Assembly: GCF_947495455.1 (NCBI RefSeq)
Contig: NZ_CANLZC010000027.1
Location: forward strand, 1 to 57,013
DNA length: 57,013 nt
DNA from: an uncultured Shewanella sp.
GTDB taxonomy: Bacteria > Pseudomonadota > Gammaproteobacteria > Enterobacterales > Shewanellaceae
Reading direction: 5' to 3'
Below the pieces are notes generated by a model. The model ran no database searches. It was not told the DNA's origin and saw only the letters and a list, made by a program, of their open reading frames with translations. Shown in pieces: positions 17,889 through 28,754 of the stretch (the stretch's first letter is position 1; each line of letters starts with the position of its first letter). The translations under genes were made by a program, and so were the position numbers.

Positions 17889-18461
17889 ATGGCAACCTCC
17901 CCTTTCTTTCAGATCGATAATTTACATGCAGCACTAAAAGCGGCCGAAATCGGCCAACAAGCCGTCGAAGTGCACGGTGCCTTAGTTGGGCTTATTTGTG
18001 GTGGCATCAATCAAAAAAATGATGCTTGGGTCCAACCTTTGCTTGAACTCATCAATGACGGCCAACCTGTACCTCAAGAACTACAACACCTGATCAGCGA
18101 ACTGTATCAAGACAGTGTCACACGGCTGTCGGATCCAGACTTTGGCTTTAGCCCTATTCTTCCTGAAGAAGAAGAGCCGCTTTCAGAGCGCGTCGAGGCC
18201 TTATCTTTATGGGTTCAAAGCTTTTTAACGGGACTTGCCATCATACAACCTAAGCTCAATAAAGCCTCTAAAGATGTTCAAGAAGTCATTCAAGATTTAG
18301 CTAACATCGCACAAGTTGAGATAGATGTCATTGACGATGATGAATCTGAAGCCGCCTATGTGGAATTACTGGAATTTACCCGCATTGCCGCATTACTTTG
18401 TTATTCTGAATTTGGACCCGAATTAGTCGATCCAGAACAAGAAAAGCCAGCCTTACACTAA
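17889..18461 (+). CDS. ygfB: YgfB / UPF0149 family protein
   Basis: This is a 190-residue member of the UPF0149 family (YecA/YgfB type), recognisable from the N-terminal EVHGALVGLICGG segment, the FGFSPILPEEEEPLSERVEAL region and the acidic C-terminal half. The biochemical role is not firmly established in most species. It opens the ygfB-ubiH-ubiI block. In E. coli, pepP stands between ygfB and ubiH; here only 11 bp separate the two genes. Confidence 0.9.
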   Translation: MATSPFFQIDNLHAALKAAEIGQQAVEVHGALVGLICGGINQKNDAWVQPLLELINDGQPVPQELQHLISELYQDSVTRLSDPDFGFSPILPEEEEPLSERVEALSLWVQSFLTGLAIIQPKLNKASKDVQEVIQDLANIAQVEIDVIDDDESEAAYVELLEFTRIAALLCYSEFGPELVDPEQEKPALH

Positions 18462-18472
18462 ATTAGCCTGCT

Positions 18473-19702
18473 ATGACCCAAACAACCCCTTCGTTACCTG
18501 AAAACACACAAGTCGATATTGCCATTGTGGGTGGCGCCATGACAGGGGCTATTTTAGCCTTAGCCCTGTCACAATTATCATTTAGCAGTGGGCAGTCACT
18601 TAACATCGCCCTCATTGAAGCCCAGCGCCCCAATAATGACCATCCAGGTTTCGATGCCCGATCTATCGCCCTTGCTCATCACTCCATTTTTGAATTAACT
18701 CAATTAGGCATTTGGCCCCAGCTTGCTCATCTGGGGACTGACATTCATCATATCCATGTCTCTGATCGTGGTCATTTTGGTATGACGGAGCTTAATCGCA
18801 GCCAGTTTCATGTGCCTTATCTTGGACAAGTTGTGGAGTTAGATCTTGTGGGTCATAAACTGTTTGAGCTATTAGATAAAAGCCAAGTACACCTATTTTG
18901 TCCGGCCACACTTGAACATATCGATACTCATACTGACAAACAATTACTGCGCTTAAATGATGGCCGTCAAATCACGACAAAGCTGGTTATCGCCGCAGAT
19001 GGCATTCATTCCAAAGTACGTAAAAGTATGAACTTGCCCCTTAAACAAGTGGATTTTAAACAAACCGCCATTGTGGCAAACCTTCATACTCAAAAGCCTC
19101 ATCAGCATTGGGCTTATGAACGCTTTACCGAACAAGGCCCCTTAGCCTTGCTTCCCCTGAGTTCCCATCAAGGGCAGCATAGATTATCTTTGGTCTGGGC
19201 CTTATCCGATAAGGAAGCCAACCGATTATTAACGGCCTCGAAATCCACTTTTATTCGCGAGTTGCAAAACGCATTTGGTTTTCGCGCAGGAGAGTTCATC
19301 GATGTAAGCCAACGCAGTTGTTACCCCTTAATGCTATCGAGTATGGCACGGCCCATATATCATCGAACTCTGTTTATTGGCAATGCGGCACAAACCTTAC
19401 ACCCTATCGCAGGACAAGGGTTTAACTTGGGCCTGAGAGATTTGGCCTCTGTGGTTAAGGTGATTAAAAAAGCTTGTCAAACCACACAAGATTTAGGTAA
19501 CAGTCAAGTCACCCATGAATATTTAGCCAGTCGAATTCAAGATAGAAACAGTACATTAGGTTATATTGAATTATTGGTTCGCAGTTTTTCTAATCAACAC
19601 TGGCCTTTAGTGCTGGGACGGGATCTCGGCTTGAGACTGCTTTCTTGGTGTCCTCCACTCAAATTTCCCATCGCTAAAACGGCCATGGGCTGGAAACACT
19701 AA
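18473..19702 (+). CDS. ubiH: UbiH FAD-dependent monooxygenase
   Basis: UbiH hydroxylates an intermediate of ubiquinone synthesis (2-octaprenyl-6-methoxyphenol hydroxylase). The 409-residue protein has the N-terminal FAD fold (DIAIVGGAMTGAILALALS), the middle AADGIHSKVRK motif and the C-terminal GNAAQTLHPIAGQGFNLGLRD motif that binds the FAD ribityl chain. It is co-oriented with ygfB and ubiI and spaced for an operon. UbiH rather than UbiI is chosen from its order in the pair and the DARSIALAHHS segment. Confidence 0.9.
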   Translation: MTQTTPSLPENTQVDIAIVGGAMTGAILALALSQLSFSSGQSLNIALIEAQRPNNDHPGFDARSIALAHHSIFELTQLGIWPQLAHLGTDIHHIHVSDRGHFGMTELNRSQFHVPYLGQVVELDLVGHKLFELLDKSQVHLFCPATLEHIDTHTDKQLLRLNDGRQITTKLVIAADGIHSKVRKSMNLPLKQVDFKQTAIVANLHTQKPHQHWAYERFTEQGPLALLPLSSHQGQHRLSLVWALSDKEANRLLTASKSTFIRELQNAFGFRAGEFIDVSQRSCYPLMLSSMARPIYHRTLFIGNAAQTLHPIAGQGFNLGLRDLASVVKVIKKACQTTQDLGNSQVTHEYLASRIQDRNSTLGYIELLVRSFSNQHWPLVLGRDLGLRLLSWCPPLKFPIAKTAMGWKH

Positions 19703-19747
19703 TATGCCAGTAGCAAACTCTCGTCATCACTTTATTAAGGATTTTAC

Positions 19748-20974
19748 ATGTTAAGCACTCAAACCTTTGATGTGGCTGTTGTTGGCGGAGGAATGGTAGG
19801 ACTCGCTACCGCCATAGGTTTAGCGAAAGAATCACTCAGAGTCGTCCTCGTCGATAAGGGTGAAGCACAAGCTATAACTGGTGCACCTAAGTTGAGAGTC
19901 AGTGCTATCAATCAAGCCAGTGAACGTTTGCTCACACATTTAGGTGCCTGGCCACTGCTCTCTCGTGTGAGCGATTATCAGAAAATGCATGTTTGGTGTG
20001 AAGACAGCTTAGGAAAAATCGACTTCGATGCCCATAGTTTAGGCATTTCACACTTAGGCAGTATTATCGAAAACGACGCCATTAGCTACGCTCTGAGTCA
20101 AAGTGCAGCAGACTTTAGCACGCTGACCCATTTAGAGAACACTCAAGTCACCAACATTGCTTTTGGCGAAAGGGAAGCCTGGTTAAACTTAAATAATGGA
20201 GAAAGCTTAAGCGCGGCTTTGGTCGTAGCCGCCGATGGCGCCAACTCTTGGGTACGAACCACTTGCCAAATCCCTATGAGCTTTTGGGATTATGGTCATC
20301 ATGGTCTCGTTGCAACCATACGCACCGAACTGCAACACAATAAAACTGCCAGACAAGTGTTTACCGCCAAAGGCCCTCTTGCCTTCTTACCCTTAGAGGA
20401 TCCTCACTTGTGTTCGATTGTCTGGTCATTACCTCCAGAGCACTCTTCCCATTTGCTCAATTGTGATAAAGAGGAATTTGAACACACATTAACGGCACAA
20501 TTTAATGCCAAGCTAGGTCGATGTCAGTTGGAAAGCCCCCGTCAAGCCTTTCCACTTCGTATGCGCTATGCTCGCCATTTTGCTCGTCACCGCCTGATCC
20601 TCGCCGGCGATGCCGCTCATACTATTCACCCTCTAGCAGGCCAAGGGGTGAACTTAGGGTTTCTCGATGCCGCCAGTATTGCCCAAGAAATTGGCAAGCT
20701 ACATAGAAGCAATAAAGATATTGGTCAATATAAAAACTTACGCGCTTTAGAGCGTTGGCGTAAGGCCGATGCCATGGAAATGATCACCGCAATGGAAGGC
20801 TTTAAACGCTTATTTAATGGACAAAACCCCATTAAAAAAGCCATTAGTGCCTTTGGATTAAACCTTGTCGATCATTTTTCGCCATTAAAAACACTGTTTA
20901 TTCAACAAGCCTTAGGAAATAAAGCCGATCTCCCTCAATATTGTCAGCCCTATAACGACAGGGAAATTAAATAA
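19748..20974 (+). CDS. ubiI: UbiI (VisC) FAD-dependent monooxygenase
   Basis: UbiI performs the C5 hydroxylation in ubiquinone synthesis. It shares the fold of UbiH: FDVAVVGGGMVGLATAIGLA at the N-terminus, AADGANSWVR in the middle and GDAAHTIHPLAGQGVNLGFL near the C-terminus. The KLRVSAINQASERLL segment is typical of the VisC branch. At 408 residues it is full length. It follows ubiH by 45 bp and is followed by a 349-bp gap before gcvT. Confidence 0.9.
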   Translation: MLSTQTFDVAVVGGGMVGLATAIGLAKESLRVVLVDKGEAQAITGAPKLRVSAINQASERLLTHLGAWPLLSRVSDYQKMHVWCEDSLGKIDFDAHSLGISHLGSIIENDAISYALSQSAADFSTLTHLENTQVTNIAFGEREAWLNLNNGESLSAALVVAADGANSWVRTTCQIPMSFWDYGHHGLVATIRTELQHNKTARQVFTAKGPLAFLPLEDPHLCSIVWSLPPEHSSHLLNCDKEEFEHTLTAQFNAKLGRCQLESPRQAFPLRMRYARHFARHRLILAGDAAHTIHPLAGQGVNLGFLDAASIAQEIGKLHRSNKDIGQYKNLRALERWRKADAMEMITAMEGFKRLFNGQNPIKKAISAFGLNLVDHFSPLKTLFIQQALGNKADLPQYCQPYNDREIK

Positions 20975-21323
20975 CTTAATATCAATCAGTTATAATAAAT
21001 CCCCCTCTTCTACTTTTTCTCATGCTCAAAGAGTTAGCTGTCTGGCATGAGAAAAAGTAATCTGAACTAACCATAGATTAGAAAAACCTTTGTGCTCTCC
21101 CTTTCAACCTCAAGGTATACTTTTGTCGTATTTCAATATTCACGCTGTTTAAATAACAATTTTTGATGCATATTCAAGTTGTTTATTCATAAAGGCACCT
21201 TTGAGCCCAACAAAACATAACCGCTCATCGCATTGCTCACCTCATTTTGCCTAAAGCTTTGCATTATGACCATCAGCAGCCTTTAATCGACATTAACAGC
21301 AAGGGTCCAACAAGGGAGTCAAG
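20975..21323. other. Region between ubiI and gcvT
   Basis: The clearest element is a perfect 15-bp inverted repeat, TACTTTTTCTCATGC (21011-21025) and its complement (21045-21059), around a 19-nt loop, which probably closes the ubi transcript. The glycine riboswitch that precedes gcvT in some bacteria was looked for and not found. A GGGAG ribosome-binding site lies just before the gcvT ATG. Confidence 0.55.
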
Positions 21324-22418
21324 ATGGCAAATAAAACGGTATTGTTTCAAAAACACCTGGAAGCAAACGCTAAAATGGTGGATTTTCACGGCTGGAATAT
21401 GCCACTTAATTATGGCTCTCAAATAGAAGAACATCACGCAGTGCGCCAAGATGCAGGCATGTTTGATGTATCACACATGACTGTGGTTGACATCACAGGC
21501 GCACAAGCTAAGCCCTTTTTAAGGCAATTACTGGCAAACGATGTCGCCAAACTGACCCAGCCCGGTAAAGCCCTTTATACTGGTATGCTCAATCACCAAG
21601 GGGGCGTCATTGATGATCTCATTGCTTATTTTTTATCTGACACCCATTACCGTATTGTCGTCAACTCCGCCACCCGTGAAAAGGATCTCAATTGGATCTA
21701 TGCTCAAGCTGAACCTTTTGACGTCAATATTCAAGAAGGTTCAAAGCTTGCCATGATCGCCGTACAAGGCCCCAATGCCAAAGCCAAGACCGCACAAGTA
21801 CTAACAGATGAGCAAAATAGCGATATTGCAGGCATGAAAATGTTTTTTGGCAAGCAAACAGGCTCTCTGTTCATTGCCACCACAGGCTACACAGGTGAAG
21901 CGGGTTTTGAAGTTATTTTACCTCAAGAGCAAGCCCCAAGCCTTTGGCAAGCATTAATCGATGTGGGTGTGAGACCTTGTGGTTTAGGTGCTCGCGATAC
22001 ATTGCGCCTAGAAGCTGGCATGAACCTCTACGGTTTAGACATGGATGAAAACATTAATCCCCTTGCTGCCAATATGGGCTGGACCATAGCATGGGAGCCA
22101 AAAGATAGACAATTTAATGGCCGCTCAGCGCTGGAGTCCATCAAAGCAACAGGTCACGAGAAATTAGTGGGTTTAGTGATGACGGAAAAAGGCGTTATTC
22201 GACACGGTATGAAAGTCTTTTTTATCAATGATCAAGGCATAGAAGAAGAAGGTCTGATAACCAGTGGGACATTTTCCCCCACCTTAGGCTATTCTATTGC
22301 CATGGCAAGAGTCCCAAGCCATATAGGAAAAACGGCGCAAGTCGAAATGCGTAAAAAACGTATCCCTGTTAGCGTCGTCACTCCAAGCTTTGTCCGTAAT
22401 GGTAAACAGGCATTTTAA
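21324..22418 (+). CDS. gcvT: Glycine cleavage T-protein (aminomethyltransferase)
   Basis: GcvT transfers the methylene group from the aminomethyl-lipoyl arm of GcvH to tetrahydrofolate and releases ammonia. The 364-residue protein shows [20 protein letters not shown], the DVSHM segment, [10 protein letters not shown] and [14 protein letters not shown], all standard. It starts the gcvT-gcvH-gcvP set; the gap to gcvH is 25 bp. Confidence 0.96.
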   Translation: MANKTVLFQKHLEANAKMVDFHGWNMPLNYGSQIEEHHAVRQDAGMFDVSHMTVVDITGAQAKPFLRQLLANDVAKLTQPGKALYTGMLNHQGGVIDDLIAYFLSDTHYRIVVNSATREKDLNWIYAQAEPFDVNIQEGSKLAMIAVQGPNAKAKTAQVLTDEQNSDIAGMKMFFGKQTGSLFIATTGYTGEAGFEVILPQEQAPSLWQALIDVGVRPCGLGARDTLRLEAGMNLYGLDMDENINPLAANMGWTIAWEPKDRQFNGRSALESIKATGHEKLVGLVMTEKGVIRHGMKVFFINDQGIEEEGLITSGTFSPTLGYSIAMARVPSHIGKTAQVEMRKKRIPVSVVTPSFVRNGKQAF

Positions 22419-22443
22419 ATTAATCGAACAAGGAACAAACGCA

Positions 22444-22833
22444 ATGAGTAACATTCCAACAGAACTTCGCTATACCGCGTCACACGAATGGATCCGTAGA
22501 GAAGAAGATGGCAGCTATACCGTCGGGATCAGTGAGCATGCACAAGAGTTATTAGGTGACATGGTTTTTGTTGAACTCCCTGAAGTCGGTGATACCCTCA
22601 GTGTTGGCGATGATTGTGCCGTAGCAGAATCGGTCAAAGCCGCCTCTGATATCTACGCCCCTTTATCCGGTGAAGTCCTAGCCGTTAATGAAGCATTGGA
22701 AGATTCACCAGAATTAGTCAATAGCGACGCCTTTGGGGATGGCTGGTTTTTCCGCATCATGCCATCGGATGAAGCAGAGTTGGATAATCTCCTCGATGCT
22801 GACGATTATCAAGCCGTCATCGATGATGAATGA
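22444..22833 (+). CDS. gcvH: Glycine cleavage H-protein
   Basis: GcvH is the lipoylated carrier protein of the glycine cleavage system. The 129-residue product has the lipoylation site in [20 protein letters not shown], with the modified lysine in ESVKAAS. The ATG at 22444 is chosen because AAGGA precedes it by about eight bases and it gives the normal N-terminus [11 protein letters not shown]. An in-frame start at 22390 inside gcvT would add 18 unrelated residues. Confidence 0.96.
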   Translation: MSNIPTELRYTASHEWIRREEDGSYTVGISEHAQELLGDMVFVELPEVGDTLSVGDDCAVAESVKAASDIYAPLSGEVLAVNEALEDSPELVNSDAFGDGWFFRIMPSDEAELDNLLDADDYQAVIDDE

Positions 22834-22843
22834 TACCGCCATC

Positions 22844-22881
22844 GCTCACCTTCATTCCCTCTTAGGTGGATAAAGGTGAGC
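22844..22881. other. Hairpin between gcvH and gcvP
   Basis: GCTCACCTT (22844-22852) pairs with AAGGTGAGC (22873-22881) across a 20-nt loop in the 176-bp gap after gcvH. No T tract follows. It may reduce read-through or stabilise the gcvTH message relative to gcvP. Confidence 0.4.
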
Positions 22882-23009
22882 CTTGCGCTAATCACTTGCT
22901 TCATTAACATCACCTTAGCCCAACAATGCATTCTTGCTTGCTAACAAAGGTAAAACCCTACTGACGTTAACCTGCATGCATTCATAACAACAGGATATTT
23001 TGGTTACCT

Positions 23010-25925
23010 ATGACTGCTACCTTGACACAATTAGAGCAACACGATCGGTTTATTCGCCGTCATATTGGCCCCGATAGTGCCCAACAAGCGGCCATGTTAG
23101 ATACCATTGGCGCCGCCTCACTTGAAGATTTAATCACGCAAATTGTGCCTGAATCCATTCGCTTACCCCAAGCTTTAGACACAGGTGAGCCTTGCAGTGA
23201 AGCCGAAGGGTTAAGTTATTTACGTCAAGTTGCCAACAAAAACAAAATATTCAAAAGCTATATTGGTGCGGGTTATTATGGCACCCATGTCCCCAGTGTC
23301 ATTTTACGTAATGTATTAGAAAATCCCGGTTGGTATACCGCTTACACCCCTTACCAACCTGAAATTGCTCAAGGCCGCTTAGAAGCCATTTTAAATTTTC
23401 AACAGCTCTCTATGGACTTAACAGGCCTAAACTTGGCCTCAGCCTCTTTATTAGATGAAGCCACCGCCGCCGCAGAAGCCATGGCACTGGCAAAACGTGT
23501 CTCTAAAGCCAAAAAAGCCAATGTCTTTTTTGTGGCCGATGATGTCTTTCCCCAGACACTGGATGTCATTCAAACCCGCGCCGAATGCTTTGGTTTTGAA
23601 GTCATCGTCGGCCCCGCCGAAGACGCCGTCAATCACGATCTTTTTGGCGCCTTATTGCAATACACTAACCGTTACGGCCAAATAGACGATCGCACGGCGC
23701 TCATTCAAGCGTTGCACGACAAAAAAGCCATAGTCGCCATGGCCGCCGACTTCATGTCTTTAGTACTGCTAAAATCTCCAGGTAGTATGGGGGCGGATGT
23801 GGTCTTTGGAAACAGTCAACGTTTTGGTGTGCCTATGGGTTATGGTGGCCCGCACGCCGCCTTTTTTACCGCACGAGATGCCCATAAACGGTCCATGCCT
23901 GGCCGCATCATTGGCGTGTCACAAGACACTCGAGGTAAACGCGCTTTACGTATGGCCATGCAAACCCGCGAACAACATATTCGCCGCGAAAAAGCTAACT
24001 CCAATATTTGTACCGCCCAAGTGTTGCTGGCCAATATGGCCTCTTTTTATGCTGTCTTTCATGGGCCAAATGGCCTCAAAACCATCGCCGAGCGCATTTT
24101 ACGCTTCACCGATATCTTAGCCTTGGGCCTTAAAAGCCAAGGGATCACGCCAGTTAATGCCACTTGGTTTGATACTCTCACACTGGATAATCTTGATGTA
24201 GCAGCCATTCAAGCCCGTGCGCAACAAGCCAAAATCAATTTACGACTCGACAGTGATACGCGCCTTGGGATCAGTCTAGATGAAACCTGTGATCGCGCCG
24301 ATATTCTAACCTTATTTGATGTTATCTTAGGCAGTGATCACGGCCTGAATGTGGCCAAACTCGATGAGCAACTTGTTCAAACACAATCCAGTCAAACATC
24401 CAATCAAGCCGCACCACAAACAGGCATGCCAGAGAGTCTCAAAAGAACGGATCCCATTTTAACCCACCCCACTTTTAATCGTTACCAAAGTGAAACCGAA
24501 ATGATGCGTTACATCAAGCGATTAGAAAATAAAGACTTGGCGCTGAATCATTCGATGATCTCACTAGGCTCTTGTACCATGAAGCTCAATGCGGCCAGTG
24601 AAATGCTGCCCATTAGCTGGCCCGAATTTGCCAACATGCACCCTTTTTGCCCACTAGAGCAAGCCCAAGGATATACACAATTATTAACGGAACTCTCTGA
24701 CTGGTTGGTGGACATTACTGGCTATGATGCTATCTGCATGCAGCCTAACTCAGGAGCCCAAGGGGAGTATGCCGGCCTGTTAGCCATTAAAAAGTACCAT
24801 GAATCTCGCGGCGAATCCCATCGTAATATCTGCCTCATTCCACAATCGGCTCACGGGACAAATCCAGCATCGGCGCAACTGGCAGGCATGAAAGTCGTGG
24901 TCACCTTATGTGACAAAGACGGCAACATAGACATGGCCGATTTAGCCGCCAAAGCAAACGAGATGAGCGACAACTTATCTTGCATCATGATCACTTACCC
25001 TTCCACACATGGCGTTTATGAAACAAGCGTCAAAGATATTTGTGATCTTATCCACCAGCACGGCGGCCAAGTATATCTCGATGGTGCCAACATGAATGCC
25101 CAGGTAGGGATCACCTCACCGGGCTTTATCGGCGCCGATGTGTCTCATTTAAACTTACACAAAACCTTCGCGATTCCCCATGGCGGTGGTGGGCCGGGTA
25201 TGGGGCCCATTGGCGTGAAAGCCCATCTTGCGCCTTTTGTCGCGGGTCACACTCAAATCAAAACTGGCCTTGAGAGCGATAACAATGGCGCCGTCTCAGC
25301 CGCGCCTTTTGGCAGTGCAGGCATCTTACCCATTTCATACATGTACATTAAGCTGCTCGGCACTCAAGGCATAACGCAGTCCACTCAAGTGGCCATGCTC
25401 AATGCCAACTATGTTACTCAAAAGCTTTCGAGTCATTACCCTATTTTGTACACAGGGCAAAATGGCCGTATCGCTCACGAGTGTATTTTGGACTTACGAC
25501 CGCTGAAAGAGGCCTCCGGCGTCACAGAAATGGACATTGCCAAGCGCTTAAATGATTATGGTTTTCATGCCCCGACCATGAGTTTTCCGGTAGCCGGTAC
25601 CTTAATGATAGAGCCCACTGAATCTGAATCAAAAGTCGAACTAGACCGCTTTATCGATGCTATGATAGCCATTCGTACTGAGGTTGCCAAAGTCGAGTCT
25701 GGTGAATGGCCAGTGGATAACAACCCACTGTGCAACGCCCCCCATACACTCGATGACATTATGGATCCCGCCTTTGATAACCGCCCTTATAGCCGCGAAC
25801 AAGCCGTGTTTCCTACCGATGCAGTCAAAGCCAATAAATTCTGGCCCAGCGTGAATCGCATCGATGATGTGTTTGGGGATAGGAATTTATTTTGCGCTTG
25901 TATTCCTATCAGTGATTACGAATAG
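23010..25925 (+). CDS. gcvP: Glycine dehydrogenase (decarboxylating) P-protein
   Basis: GcvP decarboxylates glycine with PLP and loads the aminomethyl group onto GcvH. The 971-residue protein is the single-chain form with two homologous halves. The C-terminal half carries the PLP-binding lysine in [19 protein letters not shown]. Other family segments include [15 protein letters not shown] near the start and [15 protein letters not shown]. It completes gcvTHP, which supplies one-carbon units to folate. Confidence 0.97.
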   Translation: MTATLTQLEQHDRFIRRHIGPDSAQQAAMLDTIGAASLEDLITQIVPESIRLPQALDTGEPCSEAEGLSYLRQVANKNKIFKSYIGAGYYGTHVPSVILRNVLENPGWYTAYTPYQPEIAQGRLEAILNFQQLSMDLTGLNLASASLLDEATAAAEAMALAKRVSKAKKANVFFVADDVFPQTLDVIQTRAECFGFEVIVGPAEDAVNHDLFGALLQYTNRYGQIDDRTALIQALHDKKAIVAMAADFMSLVLLKSPGSMGADVVFGNSQRFGVPMGYGGPHAAFFTARDAHKRSMPGRIIGVSQDTRGKRALRMAMQTREQHIRREKANSNICTAQVLLANMASFYAVFHGPNGLKTIAERILRFTDILALGLKSQGITPVNATWFDTLTLDNLDVAAIQARAQQAKINLRLDSDTRLGISLDETCDRADILTLFDVILGSDHGLNVAKLDEQLVQTQSSQTSNQAAPQTGMPESLKRTDPILTHPTFNRYQSETEMMRYIKRLENKDLALNHSMISLGSCTMKLNAASEMLPISWPEFANMHPFCPLEQAQGYTQLLTELSDWLVDITGYDAICMQPNSGAQGEYAGLLAIKKYHESRGESHRNICLIPQSAHGTNPASAQLAGMKVVVTLCDKDGNIDMADLAAKANEMSDNLSCIMITYPSTHGVYETSVKDICDLIHQHGGQVYLDGANMNAQVGITSPGFIGADVSHLNLHKTFAIPHGGGGPGMGPIGVKAHLAPFVAGHTQIKTGLESDNNGAVSAAPFGSAGILPISYMYIKLLGTQGITQSTQVAMLNANYVTQKLSSHYPILYTGQNGRIAHECILDLRPLKEASGVTEMDIAKRLNDYGFHAPTMSFPVAGTLMIEPTESESKVELDRFIDAMIAIRTEVAKVESGEWPVDNNPLCNAPHTLDDIMDPAFDNRPYSREQAVFPTDAVKANKFWPSVNRIDDVFGDRNLFCACIPISDYE

Positions 25926-26583
25926 TTTATGGCAGCTTGGACTTAACACTACTGTGTTGGCGCTTAGCTTCGTTTCTCATTGACAACAGTCAACTTCGAG
26001 ACTCAGCTTTCGCGCCGCCTTGTATTGTCTGCGTCAGCAACACCATAAATAAACTAGAGAAAATAGGCACTATTTATCACTAGTGCTTTGAAAGCTAAAG
26101 TCGTGAGCTCCCACTCCTTCTTGTAGCAAAGAGGTGACAAAGTCACCTTCACCCCCTCTTGCTGATTTTGAAACAGATTGGCCTTGCCGTCCTAGCGAAG
26201 TTAAGCACCTTATTATTTTATCAAAAGGCAACGCTATCACCTTAAATTCATCATCCTTGATTCAACTAAGGTTACCTAGGCGTCCGTGCCCCTCTCACAC
26301 GATGACTGATAAAATAATTTCGGTAGCTTCGATGGGGATCTGAAAATACAGGAAAAATAAAAAGCAAAGAGGTGAATTGCTTCGATTGATAGCTCAGGGT
26401 GTTAGTAGTGCTATGAGAGGAAAAGCTAATTATTTATCATGATCTCCTCAAGCATTAATACCCACTAAAGTTACATAAGCAGCACCTTGCAAACAAAAAT
26501 GATTAAGCACATTATATCGCAAGTTTATTTTCAATTTAAAACAAACAATTAGATTAACAAGTACATTTTCATAGGAGAGTTAA
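25926..26583. repeat. Gene-free region with a dispersed repeat
   Basis: About 25940-26045 resembles, in inverted orientation, the 1895-2030 region: both contain CTGAGTCTCGAAGTTGACT followed by GTCAATGAGA, and a nearby GTGCCAACAC / GCGCCAACAC. This marks a dispersed non-coding repeat family with at least two copies in the window. A small stem GAGGTGAC/GTCACCTT lies near 26130-26150. A short ORF at 26134-26343 has no recognisable content and was not accepted. The AGGAGAG at 26572-26578 is the ribosome-binding site of the next gene. Confidence 0.55.
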
Positions 26584-27494
26584 GTGTTACCCAAACACCT
26601 TATCGGCTTGATGTTGGCATTACTAGCCGCACTGTTAAATGCCACGGTGGGCATTATCAGCGTGAATTTATTTCAATCGGGTTTAAACCCTGAAAGCATC
26701 GCATTCATCAAATGTGTTATCGCATTAATATTTGTAGGAAGCTTATTGATACTAACAGGTCAATACCGATTATTACTGCCTTATCTGAAAAAAAATGGTT
26801 TGCACTCGCAGCCAGTGCATTTTTTGGTTTATTGATACTTTATCATTTTGAAACGGCAGCCTATGAAACCATTAATGTCCCCGTGGTAGTGTTTTGCCTT
26901 TTCGGCGCTTCCACTATCACCACCTTTCTACTTGAAGCCTGCATCGAAAAACGCTTTTTACATCGAAAAGAGTTACTATCAATGGTGATGGCAATCATAG
27001 GGCCATCGCTAATTTTTATTGAAGGCGATTTATCAGAACAAAGCACCATAGGCATGCTCAATGCCATATTATCTGGTATGGGTTATGGCACTTTTTTAGT
27101 CTTGTCAAAAAAATTAAACATCGGAACAGGGTTAGTGACACTATTTGGTTTACTTTTATTTGGCGTCATCTATTTAGCTTTTCCTTTTATTTCATCAGAC
27201 AGCATTCATATCACACTAGAAAGTTTATATTACCTCGTATTACTCGCCCTGCTGCCTACTCTATGTGGATTTTGGGCAACAACAAAAGCATTAACCCTCA
27301 TTAAAAGTCAGTCAGTGCAATTAATCGAACTCACAGAGCCTATTTTTGCCATTATTCTTAGTTTTATTTTTTTAGGACAATTAAGCACTACAGTTGAAAT
27401 ATTTGGCGGTGGATGCATTATTTTAGCCATTATATTACATGAATATCTCCCCCTCAAAAATGTAAATGTACAAACTCCAACGGCGATTGAGTGA
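26584..27494 (+). pseudogene. EamA/DMT-family transporter, frameshifted at A8
   Basis: Two overlapping frames together encode a ten-helix drug/metabolite transporter of about 303 residues. The first frame starts at GTG 26584 behind a strong AGGAGAG and reads through LLLPYLKK. The rest of the protein (WFALAASAFFGLLILYHFE onward, ending 27494) is in another frame. The break falls on a run of eight A at 26788-26795; one extra A, or one -1 slip on this run, would restore a continuous protein. The rest of the coding sequence is undamaged, so this is a recent mutation, a phase-variable tract, a slippage site or a sequencing error. The substrate is unknown. Confidence 0.8.
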
Positions 27495-27531
27495 AAATTA
27501 ACAATCATTGGCATTTGATTTAAGATCCGCT

Positions 27532-27559
27532 GGTGAACGAGTGATAGTTCACCTTTTTT
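27532..27559 (+). terminator. Intrinsic terminator after the EamA gene
   Basis: GGTGAAC (27532-27538) pairs with GTTCACC (27547-27553) around an 8-nt loop and is followed by six T. It is a textbook rho-independent terminator for the transporter gene. The remaining gap to 27802 shows only AT-rich sequence with a short AACTTATATAA-like direct repeat. Confidence 0.85.
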
Positions 27560-27802
27560 AATCACTTTTCCATATTGGTATAAAAAATTATGGAAAGATC
27601 TTGCACCAACCTACCTTGACTTAAGTCTAATTGCCACTGTGTTATATCACGTTATGCTTGCCTCGTTATCTTTAAATTTTTTTAACTAATTGAATATTAT
27701 ATATTTAAAAGAGCTTATATAAGAACTTATATAAAGGCTTAAGAACGGAATCGCTATGCATAATCAATCACTAACCTCAAAAATAAATGAGGGTGGATAA
27801 CC

Positions 27803-28318
27803 ATGTTTGAACTATCCACTTTCATGCTGTCACAGTGTCTCGTTGCTGTCGCTATTATCTTTGATCTGCTTTCCTTTCAATGTCAATCACGAAAGCATAT
27901 TTTAAGTTGTTTAGTAATAGCAGGTTTATTTATCTCTGCTCACTTTTTTTTATTGTCGCAATGGACTGCGGCCAGTTTAATGCTGCTGGCCGTGAGTCGC
28001 TATCTCATCAGTATTTTCACTCAAGCCAAAACATTAGCGTATGTATTCATGGCAATGGCGGTATTCGTATCTATGATCACTTTTACAGGCCCATTAAGCC
28101 TATTGAGTTGCATAGGCTCTTGTCTACAAACTAAAGCGGCTTTCTGTCAACAAGACAAAGCATTACGTCTTTGGATGATAATAGGCACCAGTTTTTGGCT
28201 CACTCATAATGCACTCGCTCAATCTCCTACTGCAGTCTTGATGGAAGCCCTCTTTATTAGCAGTAACTTAATAGGTTATTATCGATTTTATATTGCTAAG
28301 CAATCAGTCACGCATTAA
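27803..28318 (+). CDS. YgjV-family inner membrane protein
   Basis: This 171-residue protein has about five or six hydrophobic helices and the family pattern of YgjV-type bacterial inner membrane proteins, including LSFQCQSRKHIL after the first helix, AASLMLLAVSRYLISIF in the middle and GTSFWLTHNALAQSPTAVLM near the end. The biological role of the family is not known to me. It stands alone, between a terminator and a convergent lipoprotein gene. Confidence 0.72.
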   Translation: MFELSTFMLSQCLVAVAIIFDLLSFQCQSRKHILSCLVIAGLFISAHFFLLSQWTAASLMLLAVSRYLISIFTQAKTLAYVFMAMAVFVSMITFTGPLSLLSCIGSCLQTKAAFCQQDKALRLWMIIGTSFWLTHNALAQSPTAVLMEALFISSNLIGYYRFYIAKQSVTH

Positions 28319-28361
28319 CGATGAATATTTATCTTTGCAAGTGAAACGGGTCATCCTCCCC

Positions 28362-28754
28362 TTACTCGCTCACATAAATGGCTTTACCTGTTAACGTTTG
28401 TGCAGTAATAGGTAGAGTGTAATTCGTGGTATTGGGGCTCATATTATAAAATGCCGTGGATTGTTCCCCCGTTGCTGTGATCAGCACGCCATTGGCTCCC
28501 AATTTAGCGGCCTGTTTTTTTAGCTCAGCAACAGCATAATCCTGACTGCCTTGCTCAGTAAAACCTGCATCACTTGAAGCCTTCACTATTGCGATGGTCT
28601 GATAATTTACTGGCTCATCCAAGTATAACTTGACTGAATCTAGATTAACGGGGGCTCTCACTGTACCTGTGACAATCGATGATCCAGAGGCACAAGCAGT
28701 TAACAAGACAAGAAAACCCAGTAACAGATAAAACTTAATATAATGGAAAAACAT
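28362..28754 (-). CDS. Small lipoprotein of unknown function
   Basis: The 130-residue product has a hydrophobic N-terminus ending in lipobox LTAC, so it is an exported lipoprotein. The mature part includes EPVNYQTIAIVKASSDAGF and AVAELKKQAAKLGANGVLI, a pattern shared by small proteins that accumulate many polypeptides into YbjQ/DUF4156-like folds, but no specific function can be assigned. It is convergent with the YgjV-type gene. Confidence 0.75.
   Translation of the reverse strand: MFFHYIKFYLLLGFLVLLTACASGSSIVTGTVRAPVNLDSVKLYLDEPVNYQTIAIVKASSDAGFTEQGSQDYAVAELKKQAAKLGANGVLITATGEQSTAFYNMSPNTTNYTLPITAQTLTGKAIYVSE

Noticed and set aside
20975..21323. Glycine riboswitch upstream of gcvT
   Set aside because: The conserved glycine-aptamer core could not be found on the plus strand; only a simple 15-bp hairpin is present.
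26134..26343. 69-residue ORF after gcvP
   Set aside because: No recognisable content; the region consists of dispersed repeat and AT-rich DNA.
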